This document shows positions 25,662-34,390 of a stretch of DNA of 64,000 nucleotides, piece by piece. The notes under the pieces are model-generated. The model was not told the origin of the DNA. It worked only from the letters and a program-made list of their open reading frames with translations, and made no database searches. The translations under genes were made by a program, and so were the position numbers. Every line of letters starts with the position of its first letter. Positions within the stretch are counted from its first letter, which is position 1. This DNA is from Amycolatopsis viridis (GTDB lineage Bacteria; Actinomycetota; Actinomycetes; Mycobacteriales; Pseudonocardiaceae): positions 124,001-188,000 of the forward strand of contig NZ_JAANOU010000001.1 of NCBI RefSeq assembly GCF_011758765.1, written 5' to 3'.

Positions 25662-27395
25662 ATGGTAATCGCCCCTCCGATGCCCCCGAGTCGCATCGAG
25701 CAACCCGAGGTCGCCCATGCCGAGCTGCCCCGCGGCAAGCGGGCACCGGCAATCGCCGCGGTGGCCGGTGGCACGGCCCTGATCGCGGTCCAGGCCGCAC
25801 GGTACGGGAACTGGCTCGTCGACGACTCCGCCATCACGTTCGGCTACGCCCGGAGCTTCGCGCAAGGACTGGGACCCGTCGTGCAGCCGGGCGCAGAAGC
25901 CGTGGAGGGGTACTCGAATCCCACGTGGACACTGCTGCTGGCGCTCGGCAGGCTGATCGGCTTGTTCGACCGCGGCACGATCTTCGGCATCCCCGACTAC
26001 GTCCTGTTCCCGAAGGGGCTGGGGCTGCTGTGCTGCGCGGCGATGCTGGTCGCGATCCACTGGGCGGCCACGGCGGTGACGCGCCGGGCCTGGCTGGTGA
26101 CCCTGCTGGCCGGGGCCGTGCTCGCGGCGGTGCCGTCGTTCGTGGCCTGGACGGTGTCCGGCCTGGAGAACCCGCTGTACGCGCTGACCGTGGTCGTGCT
26201 GGCCGCAACGGTCTTCCGCGCCGTCCTCTCCGGACGGTTGCGCACGCCCGGGGTCGCGGTCGCGGCCGGTGCGCTCGCGGCAGCGGCCGCGCTGACCCGG
26301 CCGGAGGGGGTGGTCTACGCCGGGGTGTACCCGCTGGTGCTGCTGATCCACCTGCGCCGACCGGTGCTGCGGTCGAGCGTCCGCCACGTGCTGATTTCGA
26401 CGGCCGTCTTCGCGGTCCCCTACGGCGGGTACCTCGCCTGGCGCTACCTGGAGTTCGGCCGGCTGGTGCCGAACACCGCGGTCGCGAAGGGACAGGAGCT
26501 GCCGTCCGTCGAGCAGCTGACCCGTGCCGGCGACCTGGTGCAATACGTGGGCGCGCCGGCCGTGCTCGTGCTGGTCATCCTGGTCGGGCTCGCGCTGTCC
26601 CGGTCCTGCCCGTGGCGGGACGGGCTCATCACGTTGCTGGTGCCGCTCGGTCTCGCCGCGCTCGCGTACGCGGTGCTGGCACCGGACTGGATGGCCCAGT
26701 TCCGGTTCGCCACGCCGGTGTGGGCCCTGCTCGCGATGATCGGCGCGCTCGTGACGGTGGAGATCTTCCGCGCCGCCCGCGCGCGCGGCCGCACCCTGGT
26801 GGCGGCCGCCCTCGTGATCACCCTGGTACCGTCCGCGATCACACTCGAGATGGCTGCCAAGGCGTTCGTCCAGAAACCGACGCTGCCGATGTGCTTCATC
26901 GCCGACCGGTTCGGCCGCGTGTTCAACCAGTACGCCGACATGCTGGGCGTCTCGGAGGGTTCGGTCGCGGAGCCCGACCTCGGCGGCACGTCGATGACCA
27001 GCCGGCTGCACGTCATCGACCTCGCCGGGCTGGTGGACTCGAGGATCGCGGACGCTTGGCACGTCAACGACATGGCCGCCCTGCGCGACTACATCCTGGA
27101 GGACGCGCGCCCGACGTTCCTGCACTTCCGGATGTTCTGGGGCGGGCGCACCGGGCTCGCCACCGACCCCCGGGTCGCCCGCGACTACGTGCCGATCTAC
27201 ACGTACCCGGCGCCGGAAGAGTACGGCGGTGACTTCGTCCGTCGCGAGGTGGCCCAGGATCCGGCGCGGCTCGCCGCGGCACGAGAATACGCGGCGAAGG
27301 CAGTTCCGGCGACTCAGACCGGGATCTACGAGCGGGGCAGGCGCGCCTGCGGTGACACGCTCTCCCCGGGGCAGACCGCCCTCGAATCGCTCTGA
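25662..27395 (+). CDS. Polytopic GT-C-type glycosyltransferase (arabinosyltransferase AftB-like)
   Basis: Membrane protein of 577 residues with about ten hydrophobic segments in the first 400 residues and a soluble C-terminal part. The first loop has the GT-C style acidic motif VDDSAITFGYARSFAQGLG followed by EGYSNPTWTLLLA, and a later RLVPNTAVAKG motif; both resemble AftB-type enzymes that use polyprenyl-phospho-arabinose to finish arabinan chains of the cell envelope. Family assignment is good; sugar and acceptor are inferred. Single gene with its own leaderless promoter, converging with the small membrane gene that follows. Confidence 0.8.
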   Translation: MVIAPPMPPSRIEQPEVAHAELPRGKRAPAIAAVAGGTALIAVQAARYGNWLVDDSAITFGYARSFAQGLGPVVQPGAEAVEGYSNPTWTLLLALGRLIGLFDRGTIFGIPDYVLFPKGLGLLCCAAMLVAIHWAATAVTRRAWLVTLLAGAVLAAVPSFVAWTVSGLENPLYALTVVVLAATVFRAVLSGRLRTPGVAVAAGALAAAAALTRPEGVVYAGVYPLVLLIHLRRPVLRSSVRHVLISTAVFAVPYGGYLAWRYLEFGRLVPNTAVAKGQELPSVEQLTRAGDLVQYVGAPAVLVLVILVGLALSRSCPWRDGLITLLVPLGLAALAYAVLAPDWMAQFRFATPVWALLAMIGALVTVEIFRAARARGRTLVAAALVITLVPSAITLEMAAKAFVQKPTLPMCFIADRFGRVFNQYADMLGVSEGSVAEPDLGGTSMTSRLHVIDLAGLVDSRIADAWHVNDMAALRDYILEDARPTFLHFRMFWGGRTGLATDPRVARDYVPIYTYPAPEEYGGDFVRREVAQDPARLAAAREYAAKAVPATQTGIYERGRRACGDTLSPGQTALESL

Positions 27396-27402
27396 CCGGT
27401 CG

Positions 27403-28038
27403 TCAGGACCGCCGGTGCACGGCCCAGCCGGTACCGGCGGTCCCGGCGGCCAGCAGGAGCGTGCCGCCGAGCAGACCGAACACGGCTCCCCCGGTGTGGG
27501 TGCCGGGCGCGGCCAGCGCCCGCAGCATCGGGTTGATCACCGGCACCCACCGGACGAGCAACACGAGCCCGAGCAGGGTGAGCGCGGTGAGCACGGTGTA
27601 CCCGATCCGCGGGAGCAGCAGCCGGGAGCAGGGCAGCCCGAGCGCGATACCGGTCGCGGCGCACGCGACGTGTGCGAGCACCCCGTCGACCAGCACGGCG
27701 CCCGGCAGGCTGTCGTGCACCAGGGCCGCCCACACCAAGGACACCGCGGTGAGCGCGGCGCAGCACAGTCCGGCGGCGGCCACGATCCCGCCGAGCACGG
27801 TGGACAGCCGGCGGGCGTGGACCAGGGTGATCAGCCGCTGCACCGGGTCCTCGGCGTCCACCAGCGCGATGGTCAGCCAGCAGGACACGACGGTCAGGCC
27901 GCCGCCGCTGACCGCGAATTCCGGCGGAACCGGCGCGGTGGGGTCGTTGTAGAGGACAGCCAGCAGGACCAGGTACGCCAGGGCCGGCGGCAGGTACCGC
28001 TGCGAGTGCGCGAGCAGGGCGAGCTGGTAGCGGATCAC
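27403..28038 (-). CDS. Multi-pass membrane protein, ABC-transporter associated
   Basis: 211 residues, about six hydrophobic helices, no catalytic motif. The start overlaps the stop of the ABC ATPase gene (ATGA), so it is probably the membrane half of a small ABC-2-like exporter or antibiotic/lipid flippase. I do not recognise a named family. Ends just past the convergent glycosyltransferase gene. Confidence 0.75.
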   Translation of the reverse strand: MIRYQLALLAHSQRYLPPALAYLVLLAVLYNDPTAPVPPEFAVSGGGLTVVSCWLTIALVDAEDPVQRLITLVHARRLSTVLGGIVAAAGLCCAALTAVSLVWAALVHDSLPGAVLVDGVLAHVACAATGIALGLPCSRLLLPRIGYTVLTALTLLGLVLLVRWVPVINPMLRALAAPGTHTGGAVFGLLGGTLLLAAGTAGTGWAVHRRS

Positions 28039-28814
28039 GACCGCACCGCCGGGGTGTCGACGCGCACCACGGACCAGCCGCGGCCCAGCGCGGCCAGCAG
28101 CACCTCGTCGGTTCGTTCGGCCGCCACGGTCAGTTCGACGCGGTCGCCGTCCCGTCCCGTCGCGAGCACCCCCGGGAGGTCGAGCTCACCGGCCCCGCGC
28201 AGCACGACCACCGAACTCGGCGAGGCGCTGCGCAGCACCCCCGCGGTCAGCCGGTACACCTCACCGGCGTGGGCGTGCGCGCGCTCGTCGCGGTGCTCGG
28301 TGAACACCACGCTCGCGCCGCGTGCGCTGGTCTCCGCCATGATCTCCGCCAGCACGTCGTGGGCGTCCGGGTCGAGCCCGGACCACGGTTCGTCGAGCAC
28401 GAGCAGGTCCGGCCCGGTGAGCAGGGCCTGGGCCAGCCCGACCTTCTGGGCGTTGCCCTTCGACAACTGCCGCAGCGGGGTCCGCGGGCCGCCGGCCAGG
28501 GCGAGCCGGCCGAGCAGCACCTGCGGGTCCACCTCCGGCCGGCCGGAGATCCGGCCGAGGTGACGCAGGTAGGCGAGCGCGCTCATGCGTGTCGAGGCCG
28601 GGAACCGGTCGGGCACGTACCCGACGCGCGGGCTGCCCACGACGGTGCCGCTGGAGGGCCGGGACAGCCCGGCGAGGATCCGCAGCAGCGTGGACTTCCC
28701 GGAGCCGTTCGTCCCGACGATCCCGACCACCGTTCCGGGGCGGATCTCGAGGTCCACCCCGGTCAGCACGGCAGCGTCACCGTAGCGCTTGCCGACCCCC
28801 AGCAGCCGGATCAC
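28035..28814 (-). CDS. ABC transporter ATP-binding protein
   Basis: 259-residue ATPase. Walker A GTNGSGKST, signature LSKGNAQKVGLAQ (a degenerate LSGGQ as in ABC-2 exporters), Walker B LLVLDEPWSGLD and a switch region FTEHRDE in which the usual His is displaced. A C-terminal extension of about 80 residues follows the NBD. Translationally coupled to trpG upstream (GTGA) and to the membrane protein downstream. Substrate unknown. Confidence 0.85.
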   Translation of the reverse strand: MIRLLGVGKRYGDAAVLTGVDLEIRPGTVVGIVGTNGSGKSTLLRILAGLSRPSSGTVVGSPRVGYVPDRFPASTRMSALAYLRHLGRISGRPEVDPQVLLGRLALAGGPRTPLRQLSKGNAQKVGLAQALLTGPDLLVLDEPWSGLDPDAHDVLAEIMAETSARGASVVFTEHRDERAHAHAGEVYRLTAGVLRSASPSSVVVLRGAGELDLPGVLATGRDGDRVELTVAAERTDEVLLAALGRGWSVVRVDTPAVRS

Positions 28815-29452
28815 GCCACCGCGGCCTTCTGCAACGCCGCGACCTCGCGCTCCAGCGCATCGACCACGAACGGCTGGACGGGGTGCCCGGCTGAGGCCAT
28901 CCAGTTCGCCAGCATCCGGTGCCCGCCCTGGGTGAGCACCGATTCGGGGTGGAACTGCACGCCCTCGACCGGCAGCTCGCGGTGCCGCATGCCCATCACC
29001 ACACCGGACTCGGTGCGCGCGGTGACCTCGAAGGAGTCCGGGATCGTCTCCGGCAGCACGGTCAGCGAGTGGTAGCGGGTCGCGGTGAACGGGTCGGGCA
29101 GGCCGGCCAGCACCCCGGCGCCCTGGTGGTGCACCTCGCTGGTCTTGCCGTGCAGCAGCTCGGGCGCCCGGTCGACGGTCGCGCCCCACGCGACCCCGAT
29201 CGCCTGGTGGCCGAGGCACACGCCGAGCATCGGGGTGTGAGTGTCCGCACACCGGCGCACCACGTCGATGCTCGCGCCGGCCCGCTCCGGGGTGCCCGGG
29301 CCGGGCGAGACGAGCACCCCGTCGAACTCGGGCACGCGCTCGAGGTCGACGGCGTCGTTGCGCCAGACAGCGCATTCGCCGCCGAGCTGGGCCAGGTACT
29401 GGACCAGGTTGTAGACGAAGCTGTCGTAGTTGTCGACGACGAGAACGCGCAT
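28811..29452 (-). CDS. trpG: Glutamine amidotransferase subunit of anthranilate/aminodeoxychorismate synthase
   Basis: Class I glutamine amidotransferase, 213 residues, supplying ammonia to chorismate amination for tryptophan and/or folate synthesis. Nucleophile Cys79 in GVCLGHQ and the His168-Glu170 pair in QFHPES are present; the DNYDSFVYNL opening is diagnostic. The same gene lies near pknB in mycobacteria (trpG/pabA), where one subunit may serve both pathways. Its coupling to an ABC system is probably just compact packing. Confidence 0.92.
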   Translation of the reverse strand: MRVLVVDNYDSFVYNLVQYLAQLGGECAVWRNDAVDLERVPEFDGVLVSPGPGTPERAGASIDVVRRCADTHTPMLGVCLGHQAIGVAWGATVDRAPELLHGKTSEVHHQGAGVLAGLPDPFTATRYHSLTVLPETIPDSFEVTARTESGVVMGMRHRELPVEGVQFHPESVLTQGGHRMLANWMASAGHPVQPFVVDALEREVAALQKAAVA

Positions 29453-29593
29453 CGGACCAGGGTATGCGACGCGGAGCGTCTCGGTTGAGGGTGGCGGCGG
29501 GGAAGCGGCTGGCCCAGCGTACCGGCGTCCACCATGTGGACCGCAATTCACATCACAGTGAAAGTAAGGGTGACCTATCTTTACCGTGGACGG

Positions 29594-30940
29594 GTGAGCC
29601 GTAGTCCTCTTCGCGTCGCCATCGTGGGTGCCGGCCCCGCCGGTATCTACGCCGCCGACATCCTCGACAAGTCCGACGCCGACGTCAGCATCGACCTCAT
29701 CGAGCGCATGCCGGCGCCGTTCGGGCTGATCCGGTACGGCGTCGCGCCCGACCACCCGCGCATCAAGGGCATCGTCACCGCCCTGCACAAGGTGCTCGAC
29801 CGGCCGGGCATCCGGCTGCTCGGCAACGTGGATTACGGCACCGACCTCAAGCTCGACGACCTGCGCGAGTTCTACGACGCGGTCGTCTTCGCCACCGGTG
29901 CCATGAGCGACCGCGCACTGGACATCCCCGGCATCGACCTGCCCGGCAGCTACGGCGCCGCCGACTTCGTGTCCTGGTACGACGGGCACCCGGACGTGCC
30001 GCGCACCTGGCCGCTCGAGGCGACCAGCGTCGCCGTCCTGGGCGTCGGCAACGTGGCCCTCGACGTCGCTCGCGTGCTCGCGAAGACCGCCGACGAGCTG
30101 CTGTCCACCGACATCCCGCCGAACGTGTACGAGGGCCTGAAGTCGAGCAAGGTCACCGACGTGCACGTGTTCGGCCGCCGCGGCCCCGCGCAGGCCAAGT
30201 TCACCCCGCTGGAGCTGCGCGAACTGGACCACTCGCCCAACGTCGAGGTCATCGTCGACCCGGAGGACATCGAGTTCGACGAGGGCAGCGTCCGCGCCCT
30301 GCGTTCGTCGAAGCAGATCGACATGGTGGTCAAGACGCTGCAGGAGTGGGCCATCCGCGACCAGGGTGACCGGCCGAAGCGGCTGCACCTGCACTTCTTC
30401 CACTCGCCGGCGGAGATCCTCGGCGCGGACCGGGTGACCGGCCTGCGCACCGAGCGCACCGAGCTGACCGGCGACGGCAACGTGCGCGGTACCGGCACGT
30501 TCCACGACTGGGACGTCCAGGCCGTCTACCGCGCGGTCGGCTACCTGTCGTCCGAGCTGCCGGAGATCCCGTTCGACCACGACAGCGGAACCGTGCCGCA
30601 CGAGTCCGGCCGGGTGCTGGACATCGACGGCGACCAGGTGCCGGGCGTGTACGTGACGGGCTGGATCAAGCGCGGCCCGGTCGGCCTGATCGGCCACACC
30701 AAGGGCGACGCCGCCGAGACGATCCGCAGCCTGCTGGCCGACGCGGACGCCCTGCCGGCGGCGAAGCAGTCCGACCCGGAGGCGATCACGGCGTTCCTGA
30801 CCGAGCGCGGCGTGCCGTTCACCACCTGGGAGGGCTGGGGCAAGCTGGACGCGCACGAGCGCGCCCTGGGCGAGCCGCAGGGCCGCGAACGCGTCAAGGT
30901 CGTCGAGCGGGACGAGATGCTCCGCGTCTCCCGCGGCTAG
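29594..30940 (+). CDS. fprA: Ferredoxin/adrenodoxin-type NADP+ reductase FprA
   Basis: FAD flavoprotein transferring electrons between NADPH and ferredoxins (P450 and Fe-S partners), 448 residues. The FAD-binding GAGPAGIYAADIL is at the N-terminus; IERMPAPFGLIRYGVAPDHP and the NADP-binding GVGNVALDVAR are characteristic of the adrenodoxin-reductase family; the C-terminal VTGWIKRGPVGLIGH is intact. The GTG start is chosen because the fold begins immediately after it; a TATCTT -10 element lies about 13 bases before it, giving a very short leader. Confidence 0.93.
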   Translation: MSRSPLRVAIVGAGPAGIYAADILDKSDADVSIDLIERMPAPFGLIRYGVAPDHPRIKGIVTALHKVLDRPGIRLLGNVDYGTDLKLDDLREFYDAVVFATGAMSDRALDIPGIDLPGSYGAADFVSWYDGHPDVPRTWPLEATSVAVLGVGNVALDVARVLAKTADELLSTDIPPNVYEGLKSSKVTDVHVFGRRGPAQAKFTPLELRELDHSPNVEVIVDPEDIEFDEGSVRALRSSKQIDMVVKTLQEWAIRDQGDRPKRLHLHFFHSPAEILGADRVTGLRTERTELTGDGNVRGTGTFHDWDVQAVYRAVGYLSSELPEIPFDHDSGTVPHESGRVLDIDGDQVPGVYVTGWIKRGPVGLIGHTKGDAAETIRSLLADADALPAAKQSDPEAITAFLTERGVPFTTWEGWGKLDAHERALGEPQGRERVKVVERDEMLRVSRG

Positions 30941-31095
30941 TTGTTCACCGACACCTGGTTGAACGGGAGCATCGGCTCGAGCCACGGGAAGACGACGAAC
31001 AGCAACAACGCGATCACACCCAGCACCAGCACCAGCGCGACCGCGGCCTTGACCCCGGCCGGGCCGGGCAGCCGGCGCCAGATCCAGCCGTACAT
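30937..31095 (-). CDS. Small single-pass membrane protein downstream of sortase
   Basis: 52 residues: a short basic cytoplasmic N-terminus, one strong transmembrane helix (about 16-38) and an acidic-polar exit ending in QVSVNN. Its ATG overlaps the sortase stop by one base (TGATG), so it is co-translated with the sortase. Function unknown; it could be a sortase accessory or membrane anchor. It shares three bases with the end of fprA, which converges on it. Confidence 0.75.
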   Translation of the reverse strand: MYGWIWRRLPGPAGVKAAVALVLVLGVIALLLFVVFPWLEPMLPFNQVSVNN

Positions 31096-31931
31096 CACGC
31101 GCCTCCGATCGCTTGCAGCAGCTGCTCGTAGGTGGCCCCCGGCGTCTTCGGGAACTGGTTGGTCAGCACGGCGTGCACGATCAGCCGCTGCTTGTCGGAG
31201 AACCGCGGGTGGCAGGTGGTCAGCGTGAGCAGCGAGACCTGCTGGGCCGCGGGCAGCACGTCGGCGGGCCGGTGCGGCACGGGCGCGACCACGTCGCCCT
31301 GATCGGGCGTGACGATCTCGCGGCCGGAGGTCTGTCCGTACGGACCGCCGCCCGCGGCGTCGGTGCGCAGGGTGCCCACGTTCGCGCACTGCGGGCGCGC
31401 CGCCTTGGCTGCGTTCCAGTTCGCGATCTCGTCGTCGTGCGGCAGCACCCGGTAGACGAAGAAGTCGCTCTGCGTCTCGATCACGATCGCGTCGCACGAG
31501 GCGAGCAGGTCGAGGTCGTTGAACGGGGCGCCCTTGCCGACCCGGTGCCCGGCGACGGCGAAGTTGCCCGGCTCGCCCGGCAACGCGGTGCCCTTGTAGT
31601 GCCCGGGCCCGACCTCCAGTGCCTTGGCGTCCGTGCCCTCCTGGATGGTGAAGTGGTAGTCGGCGCCGAAACCCGGGATGTACATCTTCGCGAAGGCCGC
31701 GCCGTCGATGAGGTCGCCGTGCAGCGTCCGGCCCTGCGCCCAGTCCTGGTCCAGCGCCTCGGTGGCGCCGGCCTGTTTGCGCGCCGAGAAGAGGTCGGTC
31801 ACGTAGAGCTCGTAGACCACGAACAGCAGCACGACCAGCCCGGCGGTGATCAGCACTTCACCGACGGTCCGCAGAACCGTGGCGAAACCGCCGCCGGTCC
31901 TCCGCGGTGGTGGGGTGTCGAGGACTGCCAC
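31095..31931 (-). CDS. Class E sortase
   Basis: Membrane-anchored cysteine transpeptidase that attaches sorted proteins to the cell wall, 278 residues. N-terminal membrane helix about 18-42; catalytic His129 in AVAGHR, Cys240 in TLTTCHPRFS and Arg249 in KQRLIVHA. The LTTCHP signature fits class E, which usually recognises LAxTG. No substrate gene is adjacent, so it is probably a housekeeping sortase. Divergent from crgA. Confidence 0.92.
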   Translation of the reverse strand: MAVLDTPPPRRTGGGFATVLRTVGEVLITAGLVVLLFVVYELYVTDLFSARKQAGATEALDQDWAQGRTLHGDLIDGAAFAKMYIPGFGADYHFTIQEGTDAKALEVGPGHYKGTALPGEPGNFAVAGHRVGKGAPFNDLDLLASCDAIVIETQSDFFVYRVLPHDDEIANWNAAKAARPQCANVGTLRTDAAGGGPYGQTSGREIVTPDQGDVVAPVPHRPADVLPAAQQVSLLTLTTCHPRFSDKQRLIVHAVLTNQFPKTPGATYEQLLQAIGGA

Positions 31932-32023
31932 GCGCGCTCCTCTCTGGGGGACGCTTACGTTAACGTGTGGGGGAGGAGGTGGATGCGCACCACCTGCCCA
32001 GACACGAACACGCGAGGTTCTCG

Positions 32024-32290
32024 ATGCCGAAGTCCAAGGTCCGCAAGAAGACGGCGTACACCCCGCCGGCCGATCGGCGCACGCCGGTCAAGGTGCGCGC
32101 CGCGGGGCCGTCCAGCCTGGTCTACAAGATCGTGATGTTCGGGCTGATGGTGCTCGGGCTGGCCTGGCTCGTCGTGAACTACATCGCGGGCGACAAGATC
32201 CCGTTCATGGCGGACCTCGGGAGCGGCAACTTCGCGGTCGGCTTCGCGCTGATGATCGTCGGTCTGCTCATGACGATGCGCTGGCGCTGA
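32024..32290 (+). CDS. crgA: Cell division protein CrgA
   Basis: 88 residues with a basic N-terminus (MPKSKVRKKTAYTPP) and two transmembrane helices. CrgA recruits late division proteins such as FtsI and CwsA and controls septum formation in actinobacteria. The start was chosen at the conserved MPKSKVRKK; upstream in-frame codons lie in the shared sortase-crgA promoter region, which contains the palindrome ACGTTAACGT at 31957-31966. Confidence 0.95.
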   Translation: MPKSKVRKKTAYTPPADRRTPVKVRAAGPSSLVYKIVMFGLMVLGLAWLVVNYIAGDKIPFMADLGSGNFAVGFALMIVGLLMTMRWR

Positions 32291-32374
32291 GCGGAAGATC
32301 ACAACGATTGCTCCGAACAGCCGCTTGACTCGTAATTACAGCGCTGTGACTCATCCCCAGTGTGGATAACCACT

Positions 32375-32779
32375 GTGGATAACTCGTTCCCGCATTGGGC
32401 ACCGCGGCCGGTTCTCGTCGGAACCGGTTGTGCCGCAGCGGTTTTCGCCGTGGCCGGCGCGATCCTCACGACCGATCGCGCCGGCACGGTCTTGTTCGCC
32501 GTCGCGGCGATCGCGCTGACCGCGTTGTCCCTGCACGGTTTGCTCGTGCGGCCGCGGCTGTCCGCCGATCCCCGCGGCGTACGAATCCGCACGGCGACGG
32601 GGAAGCACGATCTGCACTGGCCCGAGGTGACCACGCGAGTGCGCACCACCCGGCGCCTCGGCCGGACCACCGAGACCCTGGAGATCGAGGCGGGCGAGCA
32701 GCTGTTCGTCTTCGGGTGGCTCGAGCTCGGCGCCGACCCCCGTGACGTGCTCGACACGCTGACCGCGCTGCGGCCCTAA
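32375..32779 (+). CDS. Membrane protein with PH-like domain
   Basis: 134 residues: two hydrophobic segments near residues 12-48 then a bacterial PH-like beta domain (LSADPRGVRIRTATGKHDLHWPEV). Similar proteins sit between crgA and ppiA in mycobacteria. The GTG start was chosen because GATAAC, a -10-like element, ends about four bases before it and the protein then begins VDNSFPHW; an in-frame GTG 15 bases earlier is the alternative. Convergent with the rhomboid gene, overlapping by four bases. Function unknown. Confidence 0.75.
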   Translation: MDNSFPHWAPRPVLVGTGCAAAVFAVAGAILTTDRAGTVLFAVAAIALTALSLHGLLVRPRLSADPRGVRIRTATGKHDLHWPEVTTRVRTTRRLGRTTETLEIEAGEQLFVFGWLELGADPRDVLDTLTALRP

Positions 32780-33720
32780 CCGGGCGGCGGCGCGCAGTAC
32801 AGCTCGTCGCCGTGGTAGCCGCACACCACGCCCGCCAGCTGCGCGTCACGCACGAACACCAGCACCACCAGCGCGATCAGCAGCACCGCGACGGTGGCGC
32901 CCTGCCAGTACCGGCGCCCCTTCACGGGCGCGTACACCATCGCCGCGGTGACCAGCGCACCGACCACCAGGCCACCGAGGTGGCCGAGCAACGAGATGTT
33001 CGGGATCGACACGGTGATGACCAGGTTCAGCACGATCGTGCCGATGGCGTACGCCGGGTTCAGCCGGAGCCGGATGACCGCGACCAGCAGTCCGCCGAGC
33101 AGCCCGTAGATCGCGCCGGACGCACCCGCCGTGCCGCGGCCGACCGCGTCGAACAGGTACACCGACACCGCGCCGCCGAGCAGCGACACCAGGTACAGCG
33201 CGGCGAACCGCACCCGCCCCAGCAGCGTCTCCATGTCCCGTCCCAGGACCCACAGGGCGAACATGTTGACCGCCAGGTGGAAGGGCCCGTAGTGCAGGAA
33301 GCCGGACGCGACGAGCCGCCACCACTCGCCCTGACCGGCGATGGCGAGCGGCCACAGCACCCCGTCCCCGAAGAGCCGCGCCGAGTCGTTGCCGGTCAGG
33401 CTGCCGGCCTGGGCCGCCGTGATCGCGTACGCGATCACGTTGAGCACGATCAGGACGGGCGTGACCACCGGCCGGTGCGAAACCCGGGCGCCGGCGACGG
33501 TGCGCGGCGTGTACTGCTGGACCCGCTGCTCCCGGCGCCCGACCTGCGCGCAGTCGATGCACTGGTAGCCGACGGAGGCTTCGCGCAGGCATTCCGGGCA
33601 CGCCGGACGGCCGCACCGGACACAGCTGAGCCCGGTGGGGCGCGACGGGTGCCACCAGCAACCGGGCAGTGCCGACTGCTGGGGCGACGGTGTGGCGGGT
33701 GGGTGGGGAGGCGTGTTCAC
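32776..33720 (-). CDS. Rhomboid-family intramembrane serine protease with zinc-binding N-terminus
   Basis: 314 residues. An N-terminal B-box-like zinc module holds the cysteine pairs CVRCGRPACPEC and CIDC (residues 33-57). Six or seven membrane helices follow with catalytic Ser201 in GASGAIYG and His247 in LGHLGG, plus the HLAVNMFALWVLG helix typical of rhomboids. It cleaves membrane-spanning proteins within the bilayer; substrates unknown. Confidence 0.92.
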   Translation of the reverse strand: MNTPPHPPATPSPQQSALPGCWWHPSRPTGLSCVRCGRPACPECLREASVGYQCIDCAQVGRREQRVQQYTPRTVAGARVSHRPVVTPVLIVLNVIAYAITAAQAGSLTGNDSARLFGDGVLWPLAIAGQGEWWRLVASGFLHYGPFHLAVNMFALWVLGRDMETLLGRVRFAALYLVSLLGGAVSVYLFDAVGRGTAGASGAIYGLLGGLLVAVIRLRLNPAYAIGTIVLNLVITVSIPNISLLGHLGGLVVGALVTAAMVYAPVKGRRYWQGATVAVLLIALVVLVFVRDAQLAGVVCGYHGDELYCAPPPG

Positions 33721-33741
33721 GATGCCTCCAACCTACCCGGA

Positions 33742-34293
33742 TCAGCCTTCGCGCTGGATGTCGATCTTCTCGATGACGACGTCCTGCAGCGGCTTGTCGG
33801 CCGGGCCGGTCGCGGTGTTCGCGATCGAGTCCACGACGTCCCGCGACTGCTGGTCGGCGACCTCGCCGAAGATCGTGTGCTTGAAGTTCAGGTGCGGCGT
33901 CTTGGCCACCGTGATGAAGAACTGCGAGCCGTTGGTGCCCGGTCCCGCGTTCGCCATCGCCAGCAGGTACGGCCGGTCGAACTGCAGCTCGGGGTGGAAC
34001 TCGTCGCCGAACTGGTAGCCGGGGCCGCCGCGCCCGGTGCCGGTCGGGTCGCCACCCTGGATCATGAAGCCCGAGATGACGCGGTGGAAGATGGCGCCGT
34101 CGTAGAACGGGCCGGAGTTCTCGCCCTTGGCGTTCGGGCGGTTGTACTCCTTCGTGCCCTCCGCGAGGCCCACGAAATTGGCCACCGTCTTGGGGGCGTG
34201 ATCAGGGAAAAGGTTGATCCGGATGTCACCGGCGTTGGTGTGCAGCACGGCTGTCGCCTTCGCACCAACGAGGGATTCACTGCTCTGGGTCAC
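33742..34293 (-). CDS. ppiA: Cyclophilin-type peptidyl-prolyl isomerase PpiA
   Basis: 183 residues, cytoplasmic cyclophilin. Signature segments FHRVISGFMIQGGDPTGTG, FHPELQFDRPYLLAMANAG and NGSQFFITV contain the catalytic Arg and the cyclosporin-pocket residues. The GTG start gives a protein aligned with mycobacterial PpiA (ATAVLHTNAGDIRI). Its position near gyrA, crgA and trpG is the conserved one. Confidence 0.94.
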   Translation of the reverse strand: MTQSSESLVGAKATAVLHTNAGDIRINLFPDHAPKTVANFVGLAEGTKEYNRPNAKGENSGPFYDGAIFHRVISGFMIQGGDPTGTGRGGPGYQFGDEFHPELQFDRPYLLAMANAGPGTNGSQFFITVAKTPHLNFKHTIFGEVADQQSRDVVDSIANTATGPADKPLQDVVIEKIDIQREG

Positions 34294-34390
34294 AGCATCA
34301 TCGTGCCATCCGCAGCGAGAACGGCGGGAAACGGGCAGGATGGTGACGGGGATGGAACGTGAATCGAAACGATTGTCGAGGTGAAAGGCC

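Noticed and set aside
27229..28563. A 444-residue plus-strand frame over the small membrane protein and ABC genes
   Set aside because: Antisense to genes with clear Walker motifs and membrane helices; no start signal.
29559..29583. IdeR/DmdR iron box before fprA
   Set aside because: The partial dyad (GTAA...TTAC) departs at too many positions from the TTAGGTTAG-type consensus to be claimed.
31957..31966. ACGTTAACGT palindrome between sortase and crgA as a defined operator
   Set aside because: Seen clearly, but it is a short palindrome with no adjacent regulator or recognised consensus, so it is mentioned only within crgA.
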